In this document: piece by piece, positions 11,258 to 31,420 of the stretch | Position numbering within the stretch: position 1 is the first letter of the stretch | How the letters are laid out: each line of letters opens with the position of its first letter | DNA from: Modicisalibacter tunisiensis | GTDB taxonomy: Bacteria > Pseudomonadota > Gammaproteobacteria > Pseudomonadales > Halomonadaceae | Direction: 5' to 3' | NCBI RefSeq assembly: GCF_020148005.1 | Contig: NZ_JAGXFD010000001.1 | Span: 380,320 to 444,319 of the forward strand | Length of the DNA stretch: 64,000 nt | The notes under the pieces: model-generated | Seen by the model: the letters and a program-made list of their open reading frames with translations, nothing else | Database searches by the model: none | Told to the model about the DNA's origin: nothing | Translations under genes and position numbers: made by a program

Positions 11258-13852
11258 ATGCCAGACGCGGTTGCCAGCAAGTCGACCACCCACACGCCGA
11301 TGATGGCCCAGTACCTGAAGATCAAGCGCGAGCACCCCGACGTGCTGCTCTTCTACCGCATGGGCGATTTCTACGAGCTGTTCTACGACGACGCCAGGCG
11401 CGCCGCGCAGCTGCTCGACATCACGCTCACCGCCCGCGGTCAGTCGGCGGGCGCGCCGATCCCCATGGCCGGCGTGCCCTATCACAGCGCCGAGGGGTAT
11501 CTGGCGCGGCTGGTCAAGGCCGGCGAGTCGGTGGCCATCTGCGAGCAGATGGGCGACCCGGCGACCAGCAAGGGCCCGGTGGAGCGCCAGGTGGTGCGCA
11601 TCGTCACGCCCGGCACCCTGCACGACGAGGCGCTGCTCGACGCCCGGCGCGACAACCTGCTGCTGGCCCTGCACCCGCAGGGCGAGCGCTGGGGGCTGGC
11701 CTGGCTGGAGCTTTCCAGCGGGCGTTTCAGCGTGCTGGAGGTCGACGGCGAGGCCGACCTGCTCGCCGAGATCCACCGCCTGGCCCCCGCCGAGCTGCTG
11801 GTGGCCGAAGGCCTCGAGCTGCCGCCGGCCCTCGCCGAGCGCCCGGGGCTGACGCGCCAGAGCGCCTGGCTGTTCGATCACGACTCGGCGACTCGCCTGC
11901 TGTGCGACCAGTTCGGCGTCGCCGACCTGCGCGGCTTCGGCTGCGCTCACCTGGAATGCGCGATCACCGCCGCCGGGGTGCTGGTCGACTACGCCCGCGA
12001 CACCCAGCGCTCGCGCCTGCCCCACGTCACCGCGCTGGGCGTGGAGAGTCGCGACGAGTCGGTGGTCATCGACGCCGCCAGTCGCCGCAACCTGGAGATC
12101 GACACCAACCTCGGCGGCGGCAGCGAGAACACCCTGGCCAGCGTGCTCGACACCACCGCCACGGCGATGGGCTCGCGGCTGCTCAAGCGCTGGCTCAATC
12201 GTCCGCTGCGCGACCGCGACCAGGTCATCGCGCGTCAGGGCGCCGTGCAGCGCCTGCTCGACAGCGAGCGCCATCTCGACCTGCGCGAGACGCTCAAGCA
12301 CATCGGCGACGTCGAGCGCATCCTCGCCCGCGTGGCGCTGCGCAGCGCTCGCCCGCGGGACCTGGCCCGCCTGCGCGATGCGCTCAACGCCCTGCCCGAG
12401 CTGCAGGCGAGCCTGACCACGCTCGAGGAGGGCTCCGCCCTGGACGGGCTCAAGCGCCACATCCGCCCCTATCCCGAGCTGGCCGAGACCCTGACGCGTG
12501 CCCTGGTCGAGAGCCCGCCGGTGGTGATCCGCGACGGTGGCGTGATCGCCGAGGGCTTCGACGCCGAACTCGACGAGCATCGCGGCCTGGCCGAGCACGC
12601 CGGCGACTACCTGGTGCGGCTGGAGACCCGCGAGCGCGAACGCACCGGGCTGGCCGGCCTCAAGGTCGGCTACAACCGGGTGCACGGCTACTACATCGAG
12701 ATTCCCCGCGCCCAGGCCCGCGAGGCGCCGGCCGACTACATTCGCCGCCAGACGCTGAAGAATGCCGAGCGCTTCATCATCCCCGAGCTCAAGGAGTTCG
12801 AGGACAAGGCCCTGTCGGCCAAGTCCCGCGCCCTGGCCCGCGAGAAGCTGCTCTACGAGGGGCTGCTCGACACCCTGGGCGCCGAGCTGGACGCCCTGCA
12901 GGCCAGCGGCCGCGCCCTGGCCGCGCTCGACGTGCTGGCGGCATTCGCCGAGCGCGCCCTGGCGCTCGATCTGGCGTGTCCGCGGCTCGCCGAGACGCCC
13001 GGCCTGACCATCCGCGGCGGGCGCCACCCGGTGGTCGAGCACGTCAGCGATGCGCCCTTCGTGCCCAACGACCTGCAGCTCGATCGCGAGCGCCACATGC
13101 TGGTGATCACCGGCCCCAACATGGGCGGCAAGTCGACCTACATGCGCCAGGCGGCGCTGATCGCCCTGCTCGCCCACTGCGGCAGCTTCGTGCCGGCGGA
13201 CAGCGCCGAGATCGGCCCGCTGGACCGCATCTTCACCCGCATCGGTTCCAGCGACGACCTGGCCGGCGGGCGCTCGACCTTCATGGTCGAGATGACCGAG
13301 ACCGCCAGCATCCTGCACAACGCCAGCGCCGAGAGCCTGGTATTGATGGACGAGATCGGCCGCGGCACCAGCACCTTCGACGGCCTGTCGCTGGCCTGGG
13401 CCAGCGCCGAGCACCTGGCGGGCGTGCGCGCCCTGACCCTGTTCGCCACCCATTACTTCGAGATGACCGCCCTGGCCGAGCAGCTCGACGGCGTGGCCAA
13501 CGTGCACCTGACCGCCGCCGAGCACGGTGACGGCATCGTCTTCATGCACCGCGTCGAGGAGGGACCGGCCAGCCAGAGCTACGGCCTCCAGGTGGCCCAG
13601 CTCGCCGGGGTGCCTGCCGCCGTGGTGGCCCGGGCCCGCGAGAAGCTCACCGGGCTGGAGCAGCAGGAGATCGACCAGGGCCAGCATCGTCCCGGTGTCG
13701 AGGCGTCGCCGGCGGACGCTCCACCCCAGCAGCCCGACCTCTTCGCCAGCCCCCGCCACCCGCTGGTCGACGAGCTCGGCGAACTGGCACTGGACGAGCT
13801 CACGCCGCGCCGGGCGCTCGAGCTGCTCTACCGCTGGCGAGACCGGCTCTAG
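11258..13852 (+). CDS. mutS: DNA mismatch repair protein MutS
   Basis: 864 residues. Recognises mismatches and small loops and recruits MutL. The mismatch-binding domain has [17 protein letters not shown] then [11 protein letters not shown], including the Phe-x-Glu wedge. The connector, lever and clamp domains follow. The ATPase holds Walker [14 protein letters not shown] and Walker [17 protein letters not shown]. The C-terminal tail ends in [13 protein letters not shown], the tetramerisation region. The ATG at 11258 gives the family N-terminus; longer readings upstream are not supported. Followed by fdxA as in Pseudomonas. Confidence 0.98.
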   Translation: MPDAVASKSTTHTPMMAQYLKIKREHPDVLLFYRMGDFYELFYDDARRAAQLLDITLTARGQSAGAPIPMAGVPYHSAEGYLARLVKAGESVAICEQMGDPATSKGPVERQVVRIVTPGTLHDEALLDARRDNLLLALHPQGERWGLAWLELSSGRFSVLEVDGEADLLAEIHRLAPAELLVAEGLELPPALAERPGLTRQSAWLFDHDSATRLLCDQFGVADLRGFGCAHLECAITAAGVLVDYARDTQRSRLPHVTALGVESRDESVVIDAASRRNLEIDTNLGGGSENTLASVLDTTATAMGSRLLKRWLNRPLRDRDQVIARQGAVQRLLDSERHLDLRETLKHIGDVERILARVALRSARPRDLARLRDALNALPELQASLTTLEEGSALDGLKRHIRPYPELAETLTRALVESPPVVIRDGGVIAEGFDAELDEHRGLAEHAGDYLVRLETRERERTGLAGLKVGYNRVHGYYIEIPRAQAREAPADYIRRQTLKNAERFIIPELKEFEDKALSAKSRALAREKLLYEGLLDTLGAELDALQASGRALAALDVLAAFAERALALDLACPRLAETPGLTIRGGRHPVVEHVSDAPFVPNDLQLDRERHMLVITGPNMGGKSTYMRQAALIALLAHCGSFVPADSAEIGPLDRIFTRIGSSDDLAGGRSTFMVEMTETASILHNASAESLVLMDEIGRGTSTFDGLSLAWASAEHLAGVRALTLFATHYFEMTALAEQLDGVANVHLTAAEHGDGIVFMHRVEEGPASQSYGLQVAQLAGVPAAVVARAREKLTGLEQQEIDQGQHRPGVEASPADAPPQQPDLFASPRHPLVDELGELALDELTPRRALELLYRWRDRL

Positions 13853-13977
13853 GCGCGGGCGAGAATGGCTGCAGGAAGCCGCACGCGCGGGCATGATCTC
13901 ATGCGCAATCGTTCGATCGCCCCGCTTGCCGCTCCCGCCGGGCCGCGACTAGAATGAGCCAACTTAGAATAGGGCCT

Positions 13978-13983
13978 TATAAT
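13978..13983 (+). promoter_or_regulatory. Possible -10 element for fdxA
   Basis: A perfect TATAAT lies 84 bases ahead of fdxA in the 215-base gap after mutS, in a locally AT-rich patch. I see no good -35 at the usual spacing, so this is tentative. Confidence 0.35.
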
Positions 13984-14067
13984 AGCCCCATCATTTATAA
14001 CCAGCCGTGACCGACTGTGCCGGACATGTCGGTCGACTCCGCCCCGCCATGATCCGAGGGAGACACC

Positions 14068-14391
14068 ATGACATTCGTCGTCACCGAAAACTGCATCAAG
14101 TGCAAATACACCGACTGCGTCGAGGTCTGTCCGGTCGACTGCTTCTACGAAGGGCCGAACTTCCTGGTGATTCACCCCGACGAATGCATCGACTGTGCCC
14201 TGTGCGAGCCGGAGTGCCCGGCCGAGGCCATCTACTCCGAGGATGAACTGCCCGACGACCAGCAGGAGTTCATCGCGCTCAACGCCGAGCTCGCCGAGGA
14301 ATGGCCCAATATCACCGAGAAGAAGGACCCGCCGGCCGACGCGGCCGAGTGGGACGGCAAGTCCGGCAAGAAGCCGCTGCTCGAACGCTGA
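14068..14391 (+). CDS. fdxA: 7Fe ferredoxin FdxA
   Basis: 107-residue ferredoxin carrying one [3Fe-4S] and one [4Fe-4S] cluster. The N-terminal half has the cysteine pattern [18 protein letters not shown] and [13 protein letters not shown]; the C-terminal extension after residue 60 is the family's helical cap and contains the usual acidic stretch. GAGGGAG lies upstream of the ATG. mutS-fdxA-sRNA is the same order as mutS-fdxA-rsmZ of Pseudomonas. Electron partner in this organism unknown. Confidence 0.96.
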   Translation: MTFVVTENCIKCKYTDCVEVCPVDCFYEGPNFLVIHPDECIDCALCEPECPAEAIYSEDELPDDQQEFIALNAELAEEWPNITEKKDPPADAAEWDGKSGKKPLLER

Positions 14392-14434
14392 ATCGCGTCT
14401 CCGAGTCCGGCTCGCAAGGGGCCGGACCGGCAAC

Positions 14435-14726
14435 GAAAAAAGGCGGCCGATGGCCGCCTTGTCCAGAAGCAATCCCTTTCGGACAGCTCCCTCTGCCCGC
14501 CTCCCTCGATCCGCTCCCTGTCCCGTATGGCGTCCTGCCAGTCGCGACGGACCGTCTTTCATCCCGTGGCATTTCGCCGTATCCCGCGGCGTCCTGCCGT
14601 AGCGAACCAGGTTCGCTTTCCCGTATCCCGCGTCCATTTTTGCCGCACTGCAGGATCGCCACAAGCGGGTGGTCGGACCACCACCGGTGGAATGACTCGC
14701 CATCCTCAAGGAATAAGCCTTTAAAA
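14435..14726 (-). ncRNA. CsrA/RsmA-sequestering small RNA (RsmZ/CsrB type)
   Basis: About 290-base RNA on the minus strand ending at the hairpin at 14440-14460. It carries about 15 GGA motifs, far above expectation, many as ACGGGA, AGGGAG or CAGGACG. Two are ideal CsrA targets: GGA in the loop of a short hairpin, TGGC-AGGAC-GCCA (14528-14540) and CGGC-AGGAC-GCCG (14587-14599), with a compensating pair change between them. No credible protein is encoded on either strand. Upstream lie a TATAAG -10 (14738-14733) and a GacA-type box centred about 72 bases before the inferred start. It follows fdxA, as rsmZ does in Pseudomonas. The 5' end is inferred. It should bind several CsrA dimers and relieve their repression. 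Confidence 0.88.
14436..14460 (-). terminator. Rho-independent terminator of the small RNA
   Basis: On the minus strand AAGGCGGCC, loop ATC, GGCCGCCTT, then a run of T. A perfect nine-base stem with a U tract. It may also stop fdxA transcripts from the other side, although there the T run is only two bases. Confidence 0.9.
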
Positions 14727-14732
14727 CAGTAA

Positions 14733-14738
14733 CTTATA
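14733..14738 (-). promoter_or_regulatory. -10 element of the small RNA promoter
   Basis: TATAAG on the minus strand. No recognisable -35 is found 17 bases upstream (CCGTAC), as expected for an activator-dependent promoter. Confidence 0.55.
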
Positions 14739-14789
14739 CCGAAAAAAGACGGCGCGTACGGCGCGTTGCCCGCCGTAGCGGACAGGCCA

Positions 14790-14807
14790 TGTAGGAAATC
14801 TCTTACA
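14790..14807 (-). promoter_or_regulatory. GacA-type upstream activating sequence
   Basis: The 18-base palindrome TGTAGGAAATCTCTTACA differs by one base from the TGTAAG-N6-CTTACA box that the GacS/GacA response regulator binds ahead of rsmX/Y/Z genes. The centre is about 72 bases before the inferred sRNA start, matching the usual position. GacA (UvrY) itself is not in this window. Confidence 0.75.
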
Positions 14808-14892
14808 AGAGCCGTCGGCAATGGCTGACAGGGGAGGGAGAGAGGGCGCGCCGCCGGCAGGCCGGCGACGCGCTGAGGCCTGATGGGGCCGT

Positions 14893-18804
<3,912 letters not shown>

Positions 18805-18908
18805 TCAGTATGGCCTGGAGGGACGAGGCCCGGATGGGACGCCAGAATAGCAGATTCGCCCGGCGCGCTCAATTTGCCCAGGCGGCCCGCCGAGCCCGTC
18901 CCGGCATC

Positions 18909-19457
18909 TCACTTCGGGGCAGGCCACCAGCGCGCCATCTCGCCGCCCAGCGGGTCACGGGCGGGTTGCGAGACCTCGGCGATGCGCGCCACCGCGGCGT
19001 CGTGCCGGGCCGGGTCGGCACCGATCAGGTCGAGCGTCGGCTGGTCCTCGGGATAGGCGGCCAGCAGCAGGAAGTCCTCGCTGGCGTCGCGCTGGCAGTG
19101 CCCGGTGCCGGCGGGCAGCACCAGCACGTCGCCGCGACGCACCTCGACGTCACGTCCCGCCTCGCCGCCCAGGCGCAGCAGTCCCCAGCCGGAGAGCACG
19201 CCGAACGCCTCGTGCGCGGTGGAATGGTAATGGTGATAGTCGAACACCTCGCCCCGCCAGCTGGCGGGCCAGCCGCTGGCGGCGAAGCGCGCACCGAAGA
19301 GGGCCGCCAGCCGCTCGCGATCGCCGCCCTCCGAGCGAGGGATGCGGTGGGCGCGAAACACCAGCGTGGCCAGGTGGCTGTTGGGAATCGCGCCGTCATC
19401 CGCGAACTGAAGGCAGTCGGGAATCTCCAGTCCCAGGGCTTCCAGTGTGTCGTCCAT
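18909..19457 (-). CDS. Cupin-fold protein (YjlB-like)
   Basis: 182-residue cytosolic protein with a single cupin barrel. Metal-site-like motif HHYHSTAHEAFGVLSG (about residues 74-89) is followed by the second cupin motif with VLVLPAGTGH. An ester or small-molecule substrate cannot be assigned. Length and the IPNS/HLATLVFRAH N-terminus resemble YjlB-family proteins of unknown role. It stands between gltD and pyrG on the same strand and is separated from gltD by a strong hairpin. Confidence 0.8.
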   Translation of the reverse strand: MDDTLEALGLEIPDCLQFADDGAIPNSHLATLVFRAHRIPRSEGGDRERLAALFGARFAASGWPASWRGEVFDYHHYHSTAHEAFGVLSGWGLLRLGGEAGRDVEVRRGDVLVLPAGTGHCQRDASEDFLLLAAYPEDQPTLDLIGADPARHDAAVARIAEVSQPARDPLGGEMARWWPAPK

Positions 19458-19543
19458 GTCGCCGGCCTCCTGTGATCGTCGCCCCGGTCAGTGTATGCCG
19501 GGGCGACGACCACCCCCAAGCCGGCGATTCCGGGCCCATGACG

Positions 19544-19573
19544 ACGCCGCCCCCGTCGGGACGGGGGCGGCGT
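19544..19573 (-). terminator. Strong hairpin after gltD
   Basis: ACGCCGCCCCCGT pairs perfectly over 13 bases with ACGGGGGCGGCGT around a four-base loop, 25 bases after the gltD stop. No T tract follows, so it may stabilise the gltBD mRNA 3' end or work with Rho. Confidence 0.5.
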
Positions 19574-19598
19574 GGAGGGCGGGCGGCGCGCGCCGGCG

Positions 19599-21050
<1,452 letters not shown>

Positions 21051-21055
21051 TCACG

Positions 21056-25507
<4,452 letters not shown>

Positions 25508-25867
25508 GGGCGTGCCTCGCAGTAATCCAGAACTTGTGTCCATCCAGAAAGCATGATATTTTTGAAAGTTATTTTCTTATTTTATGGCCCCTCGAAAGGA
25601 CCGCTTTCTGACGTGAAAAGGCCGTCCAGAATAGCCACTCTTGCCTGCCGGCGCAATTCTCGCACCGACATTCCGACCCCATAAACCGCCCAAAAAACGC
25701 GAGCTTAGCGCAAAGCGACGCAAAAACCCCAGCCTTGTCAAAGGCTTAGAAACGAATCCCAAACCCCCTGAAGCGCCTCGTCAATGGCCGGCATGTCGAC
25801 AATCTTCTCCATGCCAATCCTGCATGAGTCATGCGAATGCTGACAGAACCCCCCGACCGACAGGCAC
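25508..25867. other. Intergenic region ahead of gltB
   Basis: About 360 bases with no credible gene; short readings here have no ribosome site or family resemblance. The half nearest gltB is markedly AT-rich (25555-25590) and should hold the gltBD promoter on the minus strand. I could not pick one -10/-35 pair with confidence. Confidence 0.5.
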
Positions 25868-25893
25868 AAAAAAACCCGCTCCAGGAGCGGGCT
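25868..25893 (-). terminator. Rho-independent terminator of the pil-aro operon
   Basis: Minus strand: CCCGCTC, loop CTG, GAGCGGG, then seven T. It follows the aroB stop by 25 bases and closes the pilMNOPQ-aroK-aroB transcript. Confidence 0.9.
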
Positions 25894-25918
25894 TGCGGTG
25901 CCGCCGGGCCGGTGCGAG

Positions 25919-27028
25919 TCAGGCACGCGGATAGGCGTCGATGAAGGCGGCCAGTTCGGCCGGCGGGGTCGCATCGTGCAGACAGGCATCGCCCAATGCC
26001 TGCAGCAGCACCAGGCGAATGCGATCGTCGAGATTCTTCTTGTCGAGGCGCATGCGGACGATGAACGCCTCGGCATCCATGGCCGCCGGCGCCGCCACGG
26101 GCAGCCCGGCCGCGTCGAGCACGGCCTCGACACGCGCCACGTCGTCCGCCTCGAGCCAGCCCAGCCGGTGAGACAGCGCGGCGGCCATGGCCATGCCGGC
26201 ACCCACCGCCTCGCCGTGCAGCCAGACGCCGTAGCCCTGGTGCGCCTCGATGGCATGGCCGAAGGTGTGGCCCAGATTGAGCAGCGCGCGCACGCCCTGC
26301 TCGGTCTCGTCCTCGGCCACTACCTCGGCCTTGATCGCACAGCTGCGGCGGATCGCCTCGCCGAGGGCCGTGTCGTCCAGCCCGCGCAGCGCCGGCATTT
26401 GCGCCTCGAGCCAGCCGAGGAAGTCGCGATCGCGGATCAGCCCGTACTTGATCACCTCGGCCAGCCCCGCCGAGAGCTCGCGCCCGGGCAGCGTACGCAG
26501 CGTTGCAGTGTCGATCAGCACCGCCCGCGGCTGCCAGAAGGCACCGATCATGTTCTTGCCGCGCGGGTGATTGACACCGGTCTTGCCGCCCACCGAGGAG
26601 TCGACCTGGGAGAGCAGCGTGGTCGGCACCTGGATGAACGCCACGCCGCGCTGGTAGCAGGCGGCGGCGAAGCCGGTCATGTCGCCGATGACCCCGCCAC
26701 CCAGCGCGACCAGCGTGCAGCGCCGATTGAAGCCGGCGGCCAGCAGGGCATCCCAGATGCGCTCCACGCTGGCCAGGGTCTTGGTCGCCTCGCCATCGGG
26801 CAGCACCACCTCGCGGACCTCGAGGTCGGCGTCGAGCCCGCGCTTGAGCGTCTCGAGATACAGCGGCGCGACCGTCTCGTTGGTGACGATCATCACCTGC
26901 CGGCCGGCCAGATGCGGGCACAACCGCCCCGGCTCACCGAGCAGGCCGGCGCCGATGTGGATCGGGTAGCGCCGCTCGCCGAGCTCGACGTTCAGGGTCC
27001 GCACGCGGGAGTCGCCGTCTTGGCTCAT
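25919..27028 (-). CDS. aroB: 3-dehydroquinate synthase
   Basis: 369 residues. Cyclises DAHP to 3-dehydroquinate in the shikimate pathway with NAD and a metal ion. Family marks: [70 protein letters not shown] begins the active site, and [11 protein letters not shown] holds a metal-ligand histidine. ATG at 27028 gives the usual N-terminus. Four bases after aroK. Confidence 0.97.
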   Translation of the reverse strand: MSQDGDSRVRTLNVELGERRYPIHIGAGLLGEPGRLCPHLAGRQVMIVTNETVAPLYLETLKRGLDADLEVREVVLPDGEATKTLASVERIWDALLAAGFNRRCTLVALGGGVIGDMTGFAAACYQRGVAFIQVPTTLLSQVDSSVGGKTGVNHPRGKNMIGAFWQPRAVLIDTATLRTLPGRELSAGLAEVIKYGLIRDRDFLGWLEAQMPALRGLDDTALGEAIRRSCAIKAEVVAEDETEQGVRALLNLGHTFGHAIEAHQGYGVWLHGEAVGAGMAMAAALSHRLGWLEADDVARVEAVLDAAGLPVAAPAAMDAEAFIVRMRLDKKNLDDRIRLVLLQALGDACLHDATPPAELAAFIDAYPRA

Positions 27029-27032
27029 GGAG

Positions 27033-27575
27033 TCACACCTTGGTCTGCAGCGGGTCGACGAGGCGCTCGACGCGCTTGAGGATTTCATTGACCACCGAAC
27101 GCGGCCCGCGCCGGTCGGTGCGGATGACCAGATCGGCGGTGGCGCGATACAGCGGATCGCGGCGCTCGAACAGCTCGGCGAGCACCGCCCGCGGGTCCTT
27201 GTTGCGCAGCAGTGGCCGGTTGCGGTCCTTGGCGGTGCGCTTGAGCTGCTGATCGACGCTGGTCTGCAGATAGATCACGGTGCCGCGCTCGCGCAGCGCC
27301 CGGCGGTTGGCCTCGTTCATGACCGCGCCGCCACCGGTGGCCAGCACAATGCCGTCGAGCCCGGTGAGCTCGTCGATCATCTGCACCTCGCGTTCGCGAA
27401 AGCCGGCCTCGCCCTCGATATCGAAGATCCAGGGGATATCCGCGCCACAGCGAGCCTGTATTTCATGGTCGCTGTCGTAGAAATCGCGCTGCAACTCGGA
27501 CGCCAGAAGGCGGCCGATGGTGCTTTTGCCGGCCCCCATGGGGCCGACCAGAAAGAGATTGGGAAAACCCTGCAT
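27033..27575 (-). CDS. aroK: Shikimate kinase
   Basis: 180 residues. Phosphorylates shikimate with ATP. Walker [10 protein letters not shown], the substrate motif [24 protein letters not shown] and the lid RNRPLL are all present. The start overlaps the pilQ stop by one base, so aroK depends on translation through pilQ. The long-standing pilMNOPQ-aroKB arrangement is retained. Confidence 0.97.
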   Translation of the reverse strand: MQGFPNLFLVGPMGAGKSTIGRLLASELQRDFYDSDHEIQARCGADIPWIFDIEGEAGFREREVQMIDELTGLDGIVLATGGGAVMNEANRRALRERGTVIYLQTSVDQQLKRTAKDRNRPLLRNKDPRAVLAELFERRDPLYRATADLVIRTDRRGPRSVVNEILKRVERLVDPLQTKV

Positions 27576-29608
27576 CAGCGAATCGCCAGATTGTCCTCGA
27601 TGATCTTCGGGGTGATGAAGATCAGCAATTCTACCTTTTCATTGCTCTGTTCGGTATAGCGGAACAGCTTGCCGAGCACCGGCAGGTCACCGAGCAGGGG
27701 GGTCTTGTAGAGATTGTGCAGCTGTTCGGTGGTGAGAATGCCGCCCAGCACCACCGTTTCGCCGTTGTTGACCAGCACCTGGGTCTGGATCTGATTGGTG
27801 TCGATGGCCGGTGCGCCGTTGAACTGGGTGTTGGCCACATCGTCGTTGTTGATGGTCAGATCCATGATGATCCGATCATCGGGGGTGATCTGCGGCGTCA
27901 CCTCCAGCGACAGCACCGCCTCCTTGAACTCGACGTTGGTCGCCCCGCTCGAGGTGGCTTCCTGATAGGGGATCTCCTGACCCTGCTTGATCATCGCCGG
28001 CTGCTGGTTGGCGGTGATCACCTTGGGCTGAGAGATGGTCTGGCTCTTGCCCTCGCTCTCCAGGGCCCGCAGCTCCAGGTCCAGCAGCACGTCGCCGGAC
28101 AGGTAGCCGAAGTTGAACGACGAACCGGGATTGGCCGCGCTGCCCAGGTCCACGGCCAGGCCGCCATAGGCACGCCCCGTGCCGGTCGAGGCGGTGTTGA
28201 CCACATTGTTGCCGGTGCCGGACGGCTGATTGTTGGAGGTCACGCCCCAGTTGACCCCCAGCTCCCGGGCCGCCTTGTCGCGGGCGATGACGATGCGCGC
28301 CTCGATCTGCACCTGGCGCACCGGGATATCCAGCTGATTGATGGTGTCGCGGATCTGCTCGATCTGCTCGGCGGTCTCCTGAACGATCAGGGTGTTGGTG
28401 CGCTCGTCGACGCTGATCCGTCCCCGCTCGGAGAGCAGGCCCAGGCCGTTGTCGCCGCGCAGCAGCGTGGCCAGCTGCGCGGCCTTGGCGTAGCGCACCG
28501 GAATGTAGGCGGTGGTCAGCGGCGCCAGCTCCTGCTGCTGCTGGCGCGCCTCGAGCTCCTGACGCTCCATGGCCGCCAGCTCGTCGGCCGGCGCCACCAT
28601 CAGCACGTTGCCGACGCGCCGGCTGTCCAGGCCGTGGCTCTTGAGCACCAGATCCAGCGCCTGGTCCCAGGGCACGTCCTGCAGGTTGAGCGTGACACTG
28701 CCCTGCACGCTGTCGCTGGCCACCACGTTGAGCCCGGTGTACTCGCCGATGATCGACAGCACCTCACGCACCTTGATGTCCTGGAAGTTGAGCGTGATCT
28801 TCTTGCCGGTGTAGGGGAATTTCTGCTTCTGCTGCTCGCGCTGCGCCGCCTGGTTGACCGGCCGCGCCTCGATGGTCAGCTGCCGGCCGCTCTGGGTCGA
28901 CAGCATGGCGTAGTCCCCGCGCGTCTCGATGCTCAGTCGGGTGCCGTCGCCGTCACTGGCCGGCACCACGCGCTGCATCGGCGTGCCGAAATCACCGACA
29001 TCAAGCACCTGGTTCCACTCGGCGGGCAGATCGACACGGCCCAGCTTCGCGATGATACGGCCGTTCTGCTCGCTGACATCGGTCGCCACCCCGGCACGGT
29101 CGAAACTCACCACCAGGCGGCCGGCCCCATCCTCGCCGCGCCGGAAGTCGATATTGTCGATCGTCGGCGCCCCGGAGGCCGACGCATGCCGGTCCGCCCC
29201 GGACGCACCACTCCCGGCTCGCCGCGCCGCGTCCTTGCCCAGCGTCAGCACCAGCGTCCTGCCCTGTTCGTGGGTGGCGTAGGGCAGCGGCTGATCGAGA
29301 TTGAAGACCAGCCGCGTGCGCTCGCCCGCCGACAGGGCGACGACATGATCGACCCCTGCCATGCCCAGATCGAAGCGCCGCCGATCGAGCCGGCTGACGG
29401 TGTCCATCAGATCGATGGCCAGACGCGGCGGCGAGCCGACCCGATAGCCGCGCACCTCGGGCACCTGGTCGTCGAAGTGCAGCCGCACGTCGAGCTGGCC
29501 GTCGCTGCGCTGCTCGAACGACAGGTCGGTGAGCGTCGACGCCGCCATGACCGGCAGGGCCAGCAGCACGAGAGCGGCGCTCAGCAGTCCGCGAATCAAA
29601 GCCTTCAT
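27575..29608 (-). CDS. pilQ: Type IV pilus secretin PilQ
   Basis: 677 residues with a signal peptide ([20 protein letters not shown]). The outer-membrane channel through which the pilus leaves. AMIN domains occupy the first 250 residues, then an STN/N0 domain ([20 protein letters not shown]), N1 ([16 protein letters not shown]) and the C-terminal secretin domain with VEARIV and [19 protein letters not shown] region. Overlaps pilP by four bases. The pilus is used for twitching, adhesion and DNA uptake. Confidence 0.97.
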   Translation of the reverse strand: MKALIRGLLSAALVLLALPVMAASTLTDLSFEQRSDGQLDVRLHFDDQVPEVRGYRVGSPPRLAIDLMDTVSRLDRRRFDLGMAGVDHVVALSAGERTRLVFNLDQPLPYATHEQGRTLVLTLGKDAARRAGSGASGADRHASASGAPTIDNIDFRRGEDGAGRLVVSFDRAGVATDVSEQNGRIIAKLGRVDLPAEWNQVLDVGDFGTPMQRVVPASDGDGTRLSIETRGDYAMLSTQSGRQLTIEARPVNQAAQREQQKQKFPYTGKKITLNFQDIKVREVLSIIGEYTGLNVVASDSVQGSVTLNLQDVPWDQALDLVLKSHGLDSRRVGNVLMVAPADELAAMERQELEARQQQQELAPLTTAYIPVRYAKAAQLATLLRGDNGLGLLSERGRISVDERTNTLIVQETAEQIEQIRDTINQLDIPVRQVQIEARIVIARDKAARELGVNWGVTSNNQPSGTGNNVVNTASTGTGRAYGGLAVDLGSAANPGSSFNFGYLSGDVLLDLELRALESEGKSQTISQPKVITANQQPAMIKQGQEIPYQEATSSGATNVEFKEAVLSLEVTPQITPDDRIIMDLTINNDDVANTQFNGAPAIDTNQIQTQVLVNNGETVVLGGILTTEQLHNLYKTPLLGDLPVLGKLFRYTEQSNEKVELLIFITPKIIEDNLAIR

Positions 29609-30195
29609 GGGATCCTCTCGTCACCTCGCGACGCCGCCCCGCTCCGGGGCGACGCCGTGTCGTCGTGGTTCGTGTCGCCGCCGCCCAGCGACAGTGTCTG
29701 CCAGCGCTCGTCCCAGCCCTGCCCGCCGTCGGACACCAGCTCCACCAGTCGCACCCGGCCGGCGTCGATCGCCACGATGCGCCCGAAGTCCGTGCCCAGA
29801 TGCGCGCCCACGCCCAGCGAATGCACCTCGCCGGCGGGGTCGCGCACCAGGGCGACGTGGCGGTCGCCGATCGACAGGGTGCCGACCAGGGTCAGGGCAT
29901 CCAGGGGAAAGCGCTCCAGCGCCTCCTTGGGCCGCGACAGGTCCGGCGTCAGGTCGCCGCTACCGGAGGCGGCGCTGCGGGTATCCGGCCGTTCGGGACG
30001 GAACGGGCTGCGGGCATCCGCCTGCTCATAGGCCACCGGACGATACGCCGGGGTGTCGGGCAATGCCGGCAGCTTGCCACTGGGGCGGTCGCGCAGCGTG
30101 GCCAGCTTGGCGTCCAGGGCGTCGAGTCGGGCATCGCCGCAGCCGGCCAGCACGACCAGCAGCACACCCGGCAACAGGAGGCGCCACATCGTCAT
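29605..30195 (-). CDS. pilP: Type IV pilus lipoprotein PilP
   Basis: 196 residues. Inner-membrane lipoprotein with lipobox VVLAGC that links PilNO to the secretin PilQ. After a disordered linker, a small beta domain contains LTLVGTLSIGDRHVALVRDPAGEVH and VGAHLGTDFGRIVAID, the PilP signature. ATG at 30195 overlaps the pilO stop (ATGA). The C-terminal tail past about 170 is low complexity. Confidence 0.94.
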   Translation of the reverse strand: MTMWRLLLPGVLLVVLAGCGDARLDALDAKLATLRDRPSGKLPALPDTPAYRPVAYEQADARSPFRPERPDTRSAASGSGDLTPDLSRPKEALERFPLDALTLVGTLSIGDRHVALVRDPAGEVHSLGVGAHLGTDFGRIVAIDAGRVRLVELVSDGGQGWDERWQTLSLGGGDTNHDDTASPRSGAASRGDERIP

Positions 30196-30839
30196 GAGCC
30201 GCCCTCCGCCGTGCTGGTCGTATCGCCGGCCGACGTCTGCGCCCGGTGGTTGTAGGTCTTGGCCAGCATCGAGAGCTTGAGAGTGCCCTGGTCGTCCACC
30301 GGGGTCAGGGTGAAGTCGTGCAGCGTGACGATGCGCGGCAGGGCGGCGACACCGGACAGGAAGACGGCGATGCGATGGTAGTCGCCCTCCACCTGGATGG
30401 AAAACGGCTGTTCGATGTAGTAGGCCTTCTCGACCGGCGCCTGCAGACGGATGACGTCGATGGTCAGGTGATGCTGCCGGGCCGTGTCGCTGATGTCGTC
30501 GAGCAGCGACGGCACCTCGGCGCCGGTGGGCAGCATCTTCAGCAGCGTGTCCATGCGTGTTTCCAGGGTCTGCATCTGGCGGCGCATGGCGGGCAGGTTG
30601 GCCGCCTGATAGGCCTTGGTCTCGTACTGCTCGAGCAGGGCATGCTCCTGCTGCCGGGCCTGCTCGAGGCGGTCCAGCCGCGGCGCGGCCACGAAATGAT
30701 AGCCCAGCCAGAACAGCACCAGCCCCACCAGCAGGCAGGTCAACACCTGCAGCGATACCGGCCAGTTGCCCGCCTCGCGCAGGTCCAGCTCGCGCCAGTC
30801 CACCTCGCGCAGCCGCCGCCATTCCGCCGCCAGCCTCAT
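30192..30839 (-). CDS. pilO: Type IV pilus assembly protein PilO
   Basis: 215 residues. Inner-membrane protein, heterodimer with PilN in the alignment subcomplex. One transmembrane helix (about residues 30-50, LQVLTCLLVGLVLFWLGYHF) is followed by a coiled coil (55-105) and a ferredoxin-like domain with YIEQPFSIQVEGDYH near the centre. The start at 30839 overlaps pilN by four bases. Confidence 0.95.
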   Translation of the reverse strand: MRLAAEWRRLREVDWRELDLREAGNWPVSLQVLTCLLVGLVLFWLGYHFVAAPRLDRLEQARQQEHALLEQYETKAYQAANLPAMRRQMQTLETRMDTLLKMLPTGAEVPSLLDDISDTARQHHLTIDVIRLQAPVEKAYYIEQPFSIQVEGDYHRIAVFLSGVAALPRIVTLHDFTLTPVDDQGTLKLSMLAKTYNHRAQTSAGDTTSTAEGGS

Positions 30840-31420
30840 GGGGATGCCTCCTGCTTGCCCGCGCCCCGGGACGCCGGACGCTTGTCCACGAGACGCTCGG
30901 CCACGCTCAGGCTGAACGCCCGCCAGCCGTCCTCGTCGGCCTGCACCTCCGCGAGCGTGGGCACGCCGAAGACCGGGCTCGCCTCGAGGGCACGCATCTG
31001 CGCGGACACCTGCCGGTTGGCACGCGCCTTGCCATTCAGGCGCAGCCTGTCGCCCTCGCGCTCGAGCCGGGTGTAGTAGATCCCGTCCTGCAGGGTGCCG
31101 GCGAGCTGATTGAAGACCCGTACCGTCTGCGGGCGGCTGAACTGCAGCTGGCGGATCAGGTCGATCTGGGTCAGCATCCGCTCGCGCGTCTTGCGGAAGT
31201 CGCTCAACGTCGAGATGTCCTGATCGAGCCGGTGCGCCTGCGTCTGGATGTAGTCGTTGCGCCGCTGCTGGCTGTCGAGGCGCTGCTGGTAGAGGGTGGC
31301 CACGCCCCAGGCACCGGCAACGGCGAGCAGCATGATCAGCCCGAGGATCGCCAGAAAGCGCCGGTTGCGCCGTTCGCGACGCGCCTCGCGCCACGCCAGC
31401 AGGTTGATCTCGATGCTCAT
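30836..31420 (-). CDS. pilN: Type IV pilus assembly protein PilN
   Basis: 194 residues. The N-terminal INLLPWR-type motif, here INLLAWREARRERR, binds the cytoplasmic PilM. A transmembrane helix (about 21-43), coiled coil (45-95) and periplasmic domain follow. The usual Pro of the motif is Ala here. Overlaps pilM by four bases and pilO by four. Confidence 0.95.
   Translation of the reverse strand: MSIEINLLAWREARRERRNRRFLAILGLIMLLAVAGAWGVATLYQQRLDSQQRRNDYIQTQAHRLDQDISTLSDFRKTRERMLTQIDLIRQLQFSRPQTVRVFNQLAGTLQDGIYYTRLEREGDRLRLNGKARANRQVSAQMRALEASPVFGVPTLAEVQADEDGWRAFSLSVAERLVDKRPASRGAGKQEASP

Noticed and set aside
11090..13894. A 934-codon open frame opposite mutS
   Set aside because: Shadow of mutS caused by third-position GC bias; no motif, no ribosome site.
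25577..25934. Short frames between gltB and aroB
   Set aside because: No ribosome sites and basic low-complexity products; one overlaps the aroB terminator.
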